Positions 34,687-46,814 of a stretch of 64,000 nt of DNA are shown piece after piece; positions within the stretch are counted from its first letter, which is position 1, and the number at the start of each line of letters is the position of its first letter. A program made the translations under genes and the position numbers. Origin of the DNA: Rhyzopertha dominica (lineage: Eukaryota; Arthropoda; Insecta; Coleoptera; Bostrichidae); contig QCXZ01000001.1 in NCBI GenBank assembly GCA_025024175.1, positions 3,782,001 to 3,846,000 of the forward strand. Reading direction: 5' to 3'. The notes beneath the pieces were generated by a model, which was not told the DNA's origin, did not search any database, and saw only the letters and a program-made list of their open reading frames with translations.

Positions 34687-36240
34687 AGCTCTCAAGATAT
34701 CGCCAACCTATTTAAAAAAATGCCTAGAGATTCACGCCACAGTCCTCCCTGCAGAACGCATATTGGAATGAAAAACGCGATCAAACGCCAACGATTCGAG
34801 TTCTTGTAATCCTTGACACGACATGGAGTCGATGTAGCCTTGGTCAATGAGACACATCTGAGACCATGCGACAGCCAGAGCGTTCTGCAGTACGTCCTCC
34901 ACCACACCGACCATCTGAATCGCCCCGGAGGTCTTACCGCCATCTACGTCAACACAGGCCCTCATTCTCGGAACAGCTGCAAACCCACCTGCCCAGGTAC
35001 ACGGCACGATACGCTCCGTCCGTCTACTCGAACAGGCCTTAGCCCATCTTGCCGCCGCCAATCGAGCGCGAACCGCAGAGAGAGTTTCCTCTATCGTATG
35101 ACGTGAGAACACTCATGGAACACCGAAGATGCAGGCAGTACAATCAACTGCAAGCACAGATGAAAGAGGCCGTCTTACACCACATAAGCGCACGTTGGGA
35201 AGCCAAGATTCGCCAACTGGACTAAGACTCAAGCAACCCTCTGGAGGATGACTAAAATCCTGTGGAACAGGCCCGCTCCACGACGGTACGGCTTGCTGTA
35301 GCACGCCGGAGGAATAAGCCGAAGCTTTTACCGACTGCATGGAACGCCATTGCAGTCCACCCTTCGAGAACGCGGACCTAGACGACAATCGAGTACGCCA
35401 CCGAGGCTTCAACGTCAAGGGGGCTCAAGTCGGGAGCTATCTTGTGGACATGGCGAAATCGCTCGAGCAGGTATAACTGAGGGGATTAATACTCGAGCTA
35501 TCAGCAATACCGACATGCCGAACCGGGAATCGGACTTCCTGGGGAGGGACAACTCCTCTGTGTGAAGGGTCAGCTACAAAGGTCCCTCGGTGCGCACCGG
35601 CCAACATGAGGGATTCCGCAGGGGCCTTCGGGACGTTTCGCCCGCCGCTGTTCACGTCGTGTTCACGAGGCGAATTCCTGAGGAACGGAAGCATCAGAAC
35701 CTCGCTTATGCTACGGCAGATGACACCGCTATCTTCACATATCAGTTGATCCCACGTCTGATGACTCGACGTCTTCAGAAAGCCGCCGGCATTCTTTCTG
35801 AGCAAACGGAGGAAGCAGCCCGATCGAAACCCATCTTCGATCGCGCTATCCCGTGCCTCTGTTGTTCTGCTATAATACGCAATTAGCAAGTTGAAACAGC
35901 GACAACGAGCTCTTGATCTACAAGACGATACTGCGGCCGATGATGACGTACGGATGTGCTGCATGGAGTTAAGCATCAGCTAAACAAATCAAACGTCTTC
36001 ACGTTATCCAGAACAAGGTTCTCCGAATGGTCGCCGATGCTCCCTAGTTCGGCAGAATTCTCAGATACACAGAGATCTCGAAGTTCCTACGATCTAGGAA
36101 TATCCTCCGAGAAGCAGCAGCCAAGGCATTCCACAAAGCGGACGCCTACGAAAACACCCTCATTCGTAATCTAAGAGATTACGATGAAGAGGAAGCTCGT
36201 ACCCACAAGAGGCCCAAGATGATGCTGCTGCAGTAGCTTC
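34687..36240 (+). pseudogene. Jockey-clade LINE ORF2, right arm, inverted relative to left arm
   Basis: The plus strand begins in the ORF1/ORF2 junction region (SSQDIANLFKKMPRD) and reads endonuclease start (MTRHGVDVALVNETHLRP, then LNRPGG, about 34813-34930), spacer, broken RT, and an intact-looking C-terminus (LIYKTILRPMMTYGCAAW, then RLHVIQNKVLRMVADAP, about 35910-36050; ending ENTLIRNLRDYDEEE). This last part is diagnostic of Jockey-type ORF2. RT core motifs are lost. It meets the env fragment at about 36240 exactly as in the left arm. Confidence 0.8.
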
Positions 36241-38930
36241 TAAGCCTTGTCGACGTCCAAGGGTGCAATACTCGTACTTGGATGGGTTCTTCTACGTAGT
36301 TTTCCCCTGAAGGTGTGCATGGAGTAACATCATTTATAGAAATTACCAAAATATAATTTTTTTCTCCGCCACAATCACACGCAATCAGTCCCGACGCGTA
36401 CGTAGCTAGCGACGCTACTATGATTCCATAAATTACCATTAGTCCTGCCGTAACTAAGTTTTAGTAAAAGTTTATTCGCTGCTAATATTTATATTCGCCC
36501 GATGCGCGTTTTTCGCTGCGCTGAACAGTTTTGAAACTTACCCTCTAAAGTACAGTACTGTTTGATGCACTCGAGGTCCAGTCGATCTGGTGGACGCTCG
36601 ATCCTCGTCGATCTCCTAGCTAGAGGACGGTCCTCTGCTACTGAGGCTGCAACAACTGGTTCCCTTTCTTCTCCTGGCTCTGGAACTAGTTGCCCCAACT
36701 GATGGTCTTAAGCTGCTGCTGGTTGGAGTTCCCACGCTGATGGCACTCTAACATGAATTGGAGTACCAGTATCGGAATCCGTCTTTCACTAGTAATCTGT
36801 CTATTTTTCTTTCTTATTACTTTTCTTTGACGGAACGGTAACCTGTATGGGCGCTTCGTAATTGTAGGTATTTTCTCCTGTAATAATTCTATGCTTGACC
36901 ATATTTGTACTTGTTAACATTTCGTTTTCTTTACAAAACTATCGGTCCAGAAATTCTAAAAACCAAATATATTTTGGGCGTAATTATTGAAACGCTCCAA
37001 TTCAAAAAGANTTATCTTCCCGTTCTTCCGTTAAATTTGCAATACGTTAACAGTTTTCGTGTTTTCCCGACCGGGTATGTTTGCCGACGCTACTCCTAAA
37101 GTTTCAGTTCTCCTTTGAAGTTTTCAGAAACGAATTCAAATTCAAAATTCGTATTAAACACTTTTCGACTTCATCCGTAATTACTCTATAGCTGCCATTT
37201 ATTACTCCGTTTATTTTTACTTTATATGGTTCCTTTATAATTTCTTGACCTCTAATACCTCAGCTTAATTTCCCATAATACGTAGCTTCGCATTTCGCCG
37301 ATATCTCCAAGTCCTCAGTTAACTAAACGTTTATTTCTTGATTTTTTCCTTGTCCACAGGTTTTCTTTCTTCCCATGCTTTAACCTTTTCCGCTTGTAGT
37401 AATTCTATTTACTTTAATTCCGCTTCGCTTTGTCATTAAGTTTGAAGTAGCCTTTTTGATCACCCTCCGTATTCTTTTTTTAAACACCCGGTTTCAGTCT
37501 ACCAACTCCACTAGACCAATCTGTTTCATCTAAAGTATACTTTTCGTCTTCACTGATTCCTCCGCAAATCTATTCTTGTGTATCGACTTCAATACCATTC
37601 ACGTTAACGCGGTTTACTACCCCATAAATCGTCTTCTTCCTAAGCACAACCATCCACTTTTCTATTAATCTTTCTATCAATAAAACCTTTATTATTCACT
37701 TCATTAACACGTATTTCATCACCACTGTGATCCGCAACACCTGTTATCTCGTTACTCCCCACAATTTTTTCACATACCTCGATATCCTCACCGATGTCCT
37801 CACTAACACCACATACTTCTATCTTATCGTAATCAACTGTCATATTTTTCCTATTCGGCACCGCCTACTTTAGGGCAGTACGGTCCTGCACCTCAGAATT
37901 CCGANCCTTCTGTAGTCTTCGAGAATTCTTTCTTAAGTGGTTTGATCGCCCGTTCTTGGCACACTTCTGTTTCATCATGATAACTAGGCTTCCTTGNACT
38001 ATTACCGTTCAGAAAATTGCGAGCCTGAATTCTACACTCATTAGCTTCCCTCACGGACATCGAAAGCTTTTCTCTAAATTCGCGGGTCGCTTTTCCTTGA
38101 CTAAATTCCGTATTCGCGTAACATAGACCCTTAACTTCAGCTTCATCATAATTGGGCGTAAAATCCATACCAATACGGTCCTGAGTTTTGGAAACCTGAA
38201 CATCCCTCACGGGCCTCGCGAGACCATTATTATAATCCGCCGTACCGGAGTTCCTTGATTTAAAATTTCACGATAACTTCAGACTTCCCCTCGTTACTAC
38301 CACTTTCACCTACTGCTACGTCATCCTTTCTCGCAAAGCGTTTAATCTTATCATAACTTCTGATATCGTTAGCATAATTTCCTTACTATCGCTAACTACC
38401 TCATCATTTCTTTGTAAAACGCTTTTAAACCTCACATCGTCCATTGTATTATCGTATCTCCGCGCTGTGTCGCTTTTCACCCCATTATTATTACTTCTTG
38501 TCTATATAACATCAATACTAAAACCTTTGCCCATCATTAGCTTAAGTATTTCATTAGCCCATTCCTCCAAAACATTTTTTCTAAAATAAATTTTCAAGTT
38601 CTCTCCTAAGAAATCTCTACCTAAGATTCCATCACACTGTAGCGGTAATTCATCCTCACAAACTACAAATTTTTGACTGACGCTAACAAACTGCTTTGTT
38701 ATTCCAACACCCTAATCAGCTTCACCCAAAACTGGAATACCATGGCTCATACCTCTCAGTCCGATTGACTCGTTGCATCTTTCAGTCAAGATGCTTTTGA
38801 TAACTGAAACAGCTGATCCAGTATCTATTAATTATTTACACAAGACTCCAGTTATAAATAAATTGATACTATATGAAATTTCCGTTTCATCCAATTCTGA
38901 ATTTCCTGCTACAGATTTTATTTGACAAGA
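36240..38930 (-). pseudogene. Deleted Ty3/gypsy retroelement with env trace, right arm
   Basis: Reverse-complement counterpart of about 21985-24625, with the same internal deletion and the same junction to the LINE. On the minus strand, from 38900: protease region, spacer (37861-37640 and 38210-37893 frames), RT N-terminal edge (about 36910-36830), post-integrase tail with RRSTRIERPPDRL (36698-36489 frame), and an env-like N-terminus with a hydrophobic signal-like start followed by a CDCGG motif (36439-36300). The env frame ends where the LINE begins. The catalytic protease triplet is altered here. It is not a complete gene. Confidence 0.8.
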
Positions 38931-39532
38931 AAGAAGATACTTATAGTGCTCTAAATAGTGTTAATAAGTGATTTACATGTAGTGCTTATGTGTAGTGAGT
39001 GCTCGGTAGTGATTGTTATTATATTAATAGGTGATTTAGTGTGTTTGTATGCGTAGTGAGTGCAAGTGAATGTGCAATTATAATTATCCAGTGATGAAGT
39101 GATAATATTTTTTTAAGAGAAGATACTATTCCCAGGGAGGTTTTGGAGGCAGACTGGACAAGCTTTTTTTTACAAATGTGTGCTGATTTGAAACCTGCAA
39201 AGGATCGCAATTTAAAAGATTAGAGTTTGGGAAGCTCCATTTTAGTTTGGATTGGGAGCTACCGTTTGCGGCGTGGTTGGGGCCGCAGACAGTTCTTCAC
39301 ATACGTGGAGGTCAGTGAAGACTGAAGAGGAGGCCTGAAAGTACCTACATGGATATTATGCTAAAGCAATCAATTTTAACACATCCCTTGGCTTGAACCG
39401 GCAAGAAAGAAGATAAAGTGTTCTAAAAAATATTTAGTGCTCCGTAGTGGTTGTTTTTGTGGTAAAATAGGTGATTTAGTAGTGCGTTTTTATTTATAGT
39501 GAGTGCAAGTTAATGTGCGTGATGAAGTGTAT
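38931..39532 (+). repeat. Hairpin module copy M4
   Basis: Starts at ACAAGAAAGAAGATACTTATAG at the outer edge of the right retroelement arm. Hairpins at 39264-39290 (one G:T wobble) and 39292-39323 (shortened; CTTCAC and GTGAAG core). It is interrupted by the inverted R2 block at 39533. Confidence 0.8.
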
Positions 39533-40195
39533 ATTACTTCCACATCCAACGGATGGGAAGTACTTTATCGCGAAAATAATTTTTAATTTCTCAATCGCTT
39601 TAAAATGAACGAGTAAAATTGGGGGGTAACTACCCCTTTTTGATTTTTTTTTATTTAGTATGTGGATAGTAGTATGATAGCGAGTATTATTCGTCCTTAT
39701 AAATTTTCGGTGCAGCAAACTGTTTAGAAGATATTACCAAAAACGCGTTACATATTAAAAAAACTGTTTTTAGTAAATATCCCCGTAAATACTTAATATA
39801 TTCAAAAAATGAAGAATATGCCATCAGATAGGATATAAAATTTCTCACAAAAAGTGTTTTAAATATTTTTTCCAAAATTTTAGCATTATCCAAATATTTT
39901 CAAAAAACATATTTTGTACGTTGTCCATACGATTTTTCTAAAATTTTAGTATAAAATAAAAAATCAAATTTCTGATCGCAAAGTACTCTTGCAACTTTTT
40001 TCAGTTAATAATTTTCGAGTTATTTGGAAAAAACCGATTTTAGAAATTTATGTATATATCCTAATATCACGAGAACCGTTTGTCTTAGAAAAAATGTCTA
40101 GAGAGAAAAAATCCTCAAAACCAGATTACTGAACTTATAGTACAAGAAATAAAAGCGCAATTGGATGCGGAGGTATTGATTCTATTTGCAGCGGT
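39533..40195 (-). mobile_element. AT-rich ~620 bp block, copy R2 (inverted)
   Basis: Reverse complement of R1 and R3. It begins with the hairpin TTACTTCCACATCC / GGATGGGAAGTA and ends TTGCAGCGGT. Here it splits the module between GATGAAGTG and AAGAGAACATACTA, a different site from R1 and R3. This is the best evidence that the block moves as a unit. Confidence 0.6.
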
Positions 40196-40765
40196 TTTTT
40201 TGTAAGAGAACATACTATTACCAGAGAGGTACGGAGGGGACGGACGAGCATCTACAAAAGATTATGCGGAAGGCAGACCGGGAAGAAGATACTTGCAGTG
40301 CTTCGTAGTGGTTGTTTTTGTATTAAAATAGGTGATTTAGTGTGTTTTTATGCGTAGTGAGTGCGAGTGAATGTGTAAGGTGCTGTGATGAAGTGAAGTG
40401 AACAATATTTAAAAAGAAGATAACTGCTTCCATGGAGGTACGGAGAGGACAAACATCTACATGAAGATTATGCTGAAGCAGTCAACCAGTTAGTGAGGTA
40501 TTCCGTTTGGATGGCATACTCCTGGACAAGCTATGTTCCCAATTTCGTGGTAACAATATGTGCACTACATCTTATCTACGTCCTTTGGATTCAACCGCAT
40601 ATGAAATCTGGCAATGATCACAATTTTAAAGATTAGAGTTTAGTCGCATTTTAGGGAAGCTCCATTTTGGTTTGGATTGGGAGCTACCGTTTGCGGCGTG
40701 GCTGGGGCCGCAGACAATTCCTCTTCACATGCCTGGGGGGCAGTGAAGAGCGAAAAACAGGGGAG
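40196..40765 (+). repeat. Hairpin module copy M5
   Basis: Module remainder after R2 plus a further partial module start at 40300. Hairpin 1 at 40689-40715 has a G:T wobble. Hairpin 2, to about 40750, has a C:C mismatch at the ninth pair from the loop. It runs on into the gag remnant. Confidence 0.75.
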
Positions 40766-41238
40766 GATCGCAAAGTTTTAGTCAAATAATTAATCGGGAC
40801 CGCATAGTAGCGATAAGACAAAATAATGTCGGAAATGCCCATGGCGGCAATAGGACTAATTTCCAAAACTCTGGACCGTAATTCCTTGGATTTTATGGAC
40901 AAATATTATGAAGCTGAAGATAATGATTTATGTTATGAGAATATGGAATTTAATCAGGGAAACGCGATCCTCGCATTCAGAGAAAAGCTTTCGATGCCCG
41001 CAAGGGAAGCTAAGAAGTTTAAAATTCAGGCTCGCAATTTTCTGAACGGTAATAAGGCAAGGAAGCCTAGTTATTATGATGAAACAGAAGTGTGTAAAGA
41101 ACAGCCGATCAAACGGAATCGGAATTCTGAGCTGCAGGATAATGGATAATAAGGAGATAATAATTGTTGTGGACCACAATGGTGATGAAATACGTGTTAA
41201 TGAAGTCAATAATAAAGGTTCTATTGATGACGTTATTT
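40766..41238 (+). pseudogene. gag-derived retroelement remnant 1
   Basis: Contains the nucleocapsid-like NNVGNAHGGNR, then, fused to it, sequence that in the long arms lies after the protease (open frame 40826-41149 with KKFKIQARNFLNG). The protease part present at 22000-22400 is missing. The junction CAATAGGACTAATTTCC is shared with the remnants at 46550 and 50900, showing common descent. It is followed directly by module M6. Confidence 0.7.
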
Positions 41239-41735
41239 AAACAGAAGAGACTGCTCCCAGGGAGGTACGGAGAGGACAAGCATCTGCAAGAGATTATTCA
41301 GACGCAGTCAATCTTAACACATCCCTTGGCTTAGATTGGCAAGAAAGAAGATACAAACAAGTTACTGAGGTATACCGTTTGGATGGCAGACTACTGGACA
41401 AGCTTTGTTCCCAATTTCGTGGTAACGATATGCTCTACATCTTATCAAATTCAACCCATCCCTTGCCTTCAACAGGAGATAATATGAAATCTGCAAAGAA
41501 TCGCAATTTTAAAGATTAGAGTTTAGTTACATTTTTTGGGAAGCTCCATTTTTTGGTTTGGATTGGGAGCTACCGTCTGCGGCGTGGTTGGGGCCGCAGA
41601 CTCTTCTTCACATACGTGGAAGTCAGTGAAGAAGCAGCGTTGAAAGTACCTACAAGGAGATTATGCTGGAGCATTCCATTTTAACACGCCTCGAGCCTTC
41701 TACCAGCAAGAAAGGAGCTACTTTTTATAGTCGGG
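41239..41735 (+). repeat. Hairpin module copy M6
   Basis: Hairpin 1 at 41575-41601 is perfect. Hairpin 2, to 41634, has arms CTTCTTCAC and GTGAAGAAG. Relative to M1 the eighth pair from the loop changed from C:G to T:A on both arms, a compensatory change. The tail repeats GATTATGCTGGAGCATTCCA. Confidence 0.8.
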
Positions 41736-42230
41736 TGAATGCTAGTTATAGTTTACTATATATCTCCGTGACATTCCAAATGTGCAAAGTATTTTTTATT
41801 TTTGAAATCTTTCCAATCGCGGAATTTGATTTTAAGAGGTACATGCAAGTATCCACTTTTCTATGAATATTTTTGCAGGTAACTAAAATGTTTTTCTTTC
41901 AGCTTAGTCGGTTTCGGTAGCAGACTACGGGGTCTGTTCGCGTTTTTTTAGGTCGGTAGTGTAATCAGCAGATGCTGTTCGCTCTAAAAATGAAAAGTTT
42001 AGTTTACGTTTCGTTTCCGTTAGTGCGGGGTCTTTTTTTGTTGCTAGTTCAAAAACGTTAGCGACTCAAGTATCGCGTGTGACTCTAAATTTAACTAATT
42101 CACTCGATTAACATAAATAGTGCTGGACTTTTATTCCTGGTGCACCGAGGGACAAGAGGATTGGAGGAGCTACGTTATGTGGCCAAATACTGTAAGTTTC
42201 AATTTAATTTAGTATTAACTTATACCTTCT

Positions 42231-44424
42231 ATTCAAAATTGGATCAATATTCTCCTGTTCAGTTGGCGTGTAATTGAATAAAATGTAAAAAGAAGCTCGT
42301 TACTGAAAAGGTTATTGAACAGTGTCCCTTAGAATCAAGAGACATCTTTAGGGCTAAGGTAACTAATGCTATGACCAATTTTATACATAAAAACTACGTC
42401 CTAAGGAGGTTCACATAGGTTTCTCAGTAATATGTATAGTAATGCCAAATATTTTCTAAAACAAAACCCCACTATAATAATTACCAAAGCAGACAAAGGT
42501 AATATAATTGTGGCCATTAACAAGAACCAATATATTAATAAAATGGAAGAACTTCTTATGGATGCTACTACTTATAAAATTTTGCAAAAAGATACCACTT
42601 CTAGTATCCAAAGAAAAAAATTATGATTTGGTCAAGGAATTATACACTAAGAAATACATAGAAGCAGATTTAAAAAAGAAGTTGACGATTCTAAAAAGAA
42701 GTGCGCCCCGTATTTATGGACCTAAGATCCACAAAAATTCAATTCCCCTAAGACCTATTGTATCCACTATTGATTCACCCACGTCTATGCTTTGTCAGCA
42801 TATAGCTGACATTTTAAAATTATCATTTTCTAATTTCCATCGTTATGCAGTTAAAGACGTATTTGAATTCTCTAATAATATTAATGATTTTCAACTTTCT
42901 GAAAACTATGTTGTTTCGTCTCTAGACGTAGTCAGTTTGTTCACAAACATATCCCTACAGTTGATAACTTCTATCATCACAGAAAACTGGGATTTAATAT
43001 CTCCCAATACTAATATCAATTTAAACTACTTTATCAAAATCATTACTTTCCTTTTTGATAGCAATTATTTTTGTTTTCAAGGAAAATATTATTCTCAGAC
43101 TTTTGGTTGCCCTATGGGGTCCATTCTTAGTCCTACACCTGCATCTTTAGTAATGACTAAATTATTAGAGGAGTACATACCAAAATCGTCATTTGATTTA
43201 CCATTTATTTATCAATACGTAGATGATATAATTTTATCTTTACCGTTGCATGGCTCACAGGAAATCCTACAAGCTTTCAATAGTTACAATACACATCTAC
43301 CTTTTACCATTGAACATGAGCATGTTAATTATGTCCTTTTTTAGATAGTAAAGTTATCAGAGACCAAAACAATAGAATAATCTTGGACTGGTATATAAAA
43401 CCGACTAGTTCTGGCCGTTATATAAGTAAATTTTATAGTTCAAATGAAAAATAGAATATAAACACTATATCATAGACTTTAGGTACAAAAACTTAAAATT
43501 TTTAGAATCATTACTTATAAATAATGCATGGCCAGGAAAACTAGTGGCTAAATTACTTTACAGTAACAATTCGAAAGTGCAAAGTGAGGAAATTAACGTA
43601 ACAAATAACCTACAAGGAAATATTGAACCAAAAAAATTTTGTAGTGTTACCATCCTACAATAATCTATCAGAAAAATTAATAAACTTTTTAAAAGATTAT
43701 AACATAAATATTGTAAAAAAGAGTACGAAGTTAGTAGGTCCGCTGTATACAAAATTAAAAGATAAAACGCCATCACTAAATAATACTAATGTGATTTACA
43801 AAATTAATTGTACATCTTGCCAAGGCTCTTACATAGGTCAAACTTGCCAGCAATTAAAAAATAGGCTGCGTTTACGTAAAAGTGATATCCATTTAAAACG
43901 TGATAGGTGTGCTCTTTCCGGCCATGTTTTAAGTGATTCTCAACACGAAATTGATTTTGAAAATATAAATATAGTAGCGAAAGAACACCATTTATGCAAA
44001 AGATTAATATTGGAAATGATAAATATTAGCAGATGTAATAACAGTATTAACAAAAAAAAACGGATATACAAAATTTGAGTGTAATTTATACTTATTTACT
44101 AAATTATAAGAAGCTAATCAAATTTTATAATTTTGATATAGTAATATTTTAAATTCTTTTTTGATATAAAGGATGATATTTATTGAACCAGGCTGTTTCG
44201 TCCTTTTTTTTTCGTTGCAAATAAATTTTTTATCAGAGGAAAACAAATTAAATAATTTGTCATTTTAAAGTTGATGTCTCAAATATTGTAAGTAAATTTT
44301 ATAAAACGACCCATATTATATTGTAATTATACTATTTATAGCAACCCTGGAGAAGGTGCGAAATAAAGCCTACCGAAAGCTTGGTTTAGTTCAGAAGACT
44401 AGCTTCTTTTTACATTTTGTTCAA
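42231..44424 (+). mobile_element. Penelope-like element with RT and GIY-YIG remains
   Basis: Frames 42432-42626, 42508-43344 and 43623-44078 together show PLE features: ITKADKGN near the N-terminus; GPKIHK and RPIVS; SLDVVSLFTN (RT motif A); FGCPMGSILSPTPASLVM (motif B); YVDD at about 43216-43227 (motif C); then a GIY-YIG endonuclease start (VIYKINCTSCQGSYIGQT). Frameshifts lie in homopolymers near 42612 and 43340, and the RT thumb region is degenerate. Short inverted segments flank it (42271-42297 and 44401-44427, 26 of 27 matches). Comparison with the intron of unit A places the ends near 42231 and 44424, with TTATACCTTCT / TTATATCTTTT as an imperfect 11 bp target duplication. Confidence 0.85.
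44347..44378 (+). ncRNA. Degenerate hammerhead-like core in PLE tail
   Basis: CTGGAGA (44347-44353), a stem-loop with GGT and ACC arms, then GAAA (44375-44378), in the same position relative to the endonuclease as the core at 5383-5410. The fourth base of the CUGANGA consensus is G here, which should inactivate a hammerhead. Confidence 0.35.
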
Positions 44425-44684
44425 TTATATCTTTTAGATAATTTCTTGGACTTCACAACAAAAAACTGCCTTCGTATATTTAATTTTTTAACAGTCGTTC
44501 TCTTTTGTTACAGGAAGTCTTATCGTGGGGGGTAAGACTGCATGATGCAGTGTTTGGCCGGGTGAGTGCTTTTCCTATGATTCCTTTTTGTTTGTAGTTT
44601 TAGTTGACTTTGCACATTTGGAATTTTCTTATTTCTGGAGGGTGGGAGAAGTGACAGTGAATTATTATAGTGTGAAATAAAATA

Positions 44685-45415
44685 TTTAGTGCTCTGTGGT
44701 GATTGTTTTTGTGTTAATACGTGATTTAGTGTGTTTTTTATGTGTAGTGAGTGCAAGTGTATGTGCAAAGTGCTCTTACGTGGTTTATTATTATTCAGTG
44801 AAGAAGTGACATTATTCAAAAAGAAGAGCCAGCTCCCAGGGAGGTACGGAGGAGACAAGCATCTACATAGGGATTATGCTGAAGTAGTCAACATGTTATA
44901 GAGGTATTCCGTTTGGATGGCAGACTACTGGACAAGCTTTTTTCCCAATTATCTAATTCAACCCATCCTTTGGCTTCAACAAGATATGAAATTTGGCAAG
45001 GATCGCAATCTTCAAGATTAGAATTTAGTCGCATTTTTTGGGAAGCTCCATTTTAGTTTGGATTGGGAGCTACCGTCTGCGGCGTGGTTGGGGCCGCAGA
45101 CAGTTCCTCTTCACATGCGTGGAGATCAGTGAAGAGGAANGTCGAAAGTACCTGTCGAACACACAAAAACGAAGTTATGGGCAAAGCGCTTAACGACAAT
45201 TACAAGGAAGGATCACACATTTTTTGGGAAGCTCCATTTTGGTGTACCGTGGATAACAACAAGTAACAATATTTTTAAACAGAATATACTACACCCAGGA
45301 ATGTACTGAGAGGACAGCATCTCCAGGAGGTTATGCTGAAGCAGTCGATCTTAACACATCCCTTGGCTTCAACCGGCAGGAAGGAAGATAATTACAGTGT
45401 TCTTAAAAATACCGC
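44685..45415 (+). repeat. Hairpin module copy M7
   Basis: Very close to M1 over its whole length, including the longer tail with AAAGCGCTTAACGACAATTA and the following R block. The region 44440-46030 is thus a duplicate of 19200-20800. Hairpins at 45075-45101 and 45103-45140 (one N in the outer 3' arm). Confidence 0.85.
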
Positions 45416-46030
45416 TGCAAATTGAATCAGTACTTTCAAATCTAATTGTCAAAATAACATTTACGCTTTTATTTCTTATAATATACCATCAGTAATCAGG
45501 TTTTGAGCATTTTTCTCTCAGTCAAAGTCAAATAGTTGTGATATTAGCTAAAATATATAAATTTTTTAAAAAAAATTTCCAAATAACTCGAAAATTATTA
45601 ACTTAAAAATTGCAAGAGTGCTTTTCCGATCACAAATTTGATTTTATATAAAACTAAAATTAAAAAAAAATTATATGGACAGGGTGCAAAATTTTCTAAA
45701 ACATTTTTTGTGAGAAATATTATTTTCTATCTGATGGTAATTTTTTTAAATATATCACATACTAAAACTGTAAAAAAATAAAAAATATGCCCTTCTATTT
45801 CACCCCCTTCCCGATATCCTACTTCCCCCAAAAACAATAGGTCGCTTTGGGAAGTTATCGCGTTCACTCAGAAAACCATAGACACATGGACAAGAAGAAA
45901 TTTTTTTGCTCAAATTTTGTTTTTTTTTACGTTTACGACCATTTTAAAGCGACTGAGCAAATTAAACTTTTAAAAAATTTTCGCGATATAATACTTCCTT
46001 CCCATCCGTTGGATGTGGAGGTAATATTTA
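45415..46030 (+). mobile_element. AT-rich ~620 bp block, copy R3
   Basis: Same site and orientation as R1, starting ACCGCTGCAAATTGAATCAG and ending TTGGATGTGGAGGTAATATT. Its internal part has diverged by indels in A/T runs. Confidence 0.6.
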
Positions 46031-46465
46031 GTGCTCCGTAGTGGTTGTTTTTGTGTTAAAATAGGTGATTTAGTGTGTTTTTATGCGCAGTGAGTGCAAG
46101 TGATTGTGCAATATGCGGTTCTGTGAATGAAGCGACAATATTTAAAAAGAAGATACTACTCCCAGGGAGGTACGTACATACATGGAGATTATACTGAAGC
46201 AGTCAACCAGTTACTGAGGTATTCCGTTTGGATGGCAAATAGCTGGACAAGCTTTGTTGCCAACTCTGTGGTGGATTCAACAATATATGAAATCTGGCAT
46301 TGATGACAGTTTTAAAGATTAGAGTTTAGCCACATTTTATGGAAGCTCCATTTTAGTTTGGATTGGGAGCTACCGTTTGCGGCGTGGCTGGGGCCGCAGA
46401 CAATTTCTCTTCACATGCGTGGAAGGCAGTGAAGAGAGAAAAACAAACTATTACAGGGGAGGATC
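46030..46465 (+). repeat. Hairpin module copy M8
   Basis: Hairpin 1 at 46375-46401 has one G:T wobble. Hairpin 2, to 46440, has TTTCTCTTCAC and GTGAAGAGAGAA: the ninth pair from the loop is T:A instead of C:G, a second compensatory change. It leads into gag remnant 2. Confidence 0.8.
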
Positions 46466-46762
46466 GCAAAGTTTTAGTCAAACAATTAATCGGGACCGCA
46501 TAGTAGCGATAGGACAATGTCGCAAATGCCCATGGCGGCAATAGGAATAATTTCCAAAACTCAGGACCGTAGTTCCTTGGATTTTATGGACAACTATTAT
46601 GAAGCTGAAGTTAACGATATATGTTATGCGAATACAGTGTATGTAGTTAGGGAAACGCGACCCTCGAATTTAGAGAATAGCTTTCGACGCCCATGGGGGA
46701 AGATAAGGAGTTTAAAGTTCAGGCTCGGTAATAAGCCCAGGAAGCCTAGTTATTATGATGAA
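46466..46762 (+). pseudogene. gag-derived retroelement remnant 2
   Basis: Same deletion junction as remnant 1. Contains the frame with SKTQDRSSLDFMDNYYEAEV and a further short deletion (LGNKPRKPSYYDE). It ends at TATTATGATGAAAATATCTGG, where it passes into 245 bp satellite sequence. The same end is found at about 51110. Confidence 0.7.
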
Positions 46763-46814
46763 AATATCTGGTGCTAGGTGATTTATTGTGTTTGTATATT
46801 ATGTAGTGAGTGCA
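46763..46814 (+). repeat. Partial 245 bp monomer
   Basis: About 50 bases of 245 bp satellite (GGTGCTAGGTGATTTATTGT to GTAGTGAGTGCAAGTG) between the gag remnant and the 223 bp array. At 51115-53128 the corresponding place holds eight full monomers. Confidence 0.8.

Larger units (their letters stand above)
41903..44561 (+). pseudogene. Two-exon unit B, start lost, intron split by a PLE
   Basis: The leader exon follows TTTTTCTTTCAG (41903). The start codon of unit A is replaced by GTGCTG (42119-42124) and one codon is lost inside the exon, but the reading frame after it and the donor (ACT/GTAAGT at 42191/42192) are kept. The second exon, 44514-44561, is nearly identical to that of unit A with acceptor and donor intact. 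The intron holds a ~2.2 kb Penelope-like element in the same orientation. Unit B probably does not start translation by itself. Confidence 0.5.
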
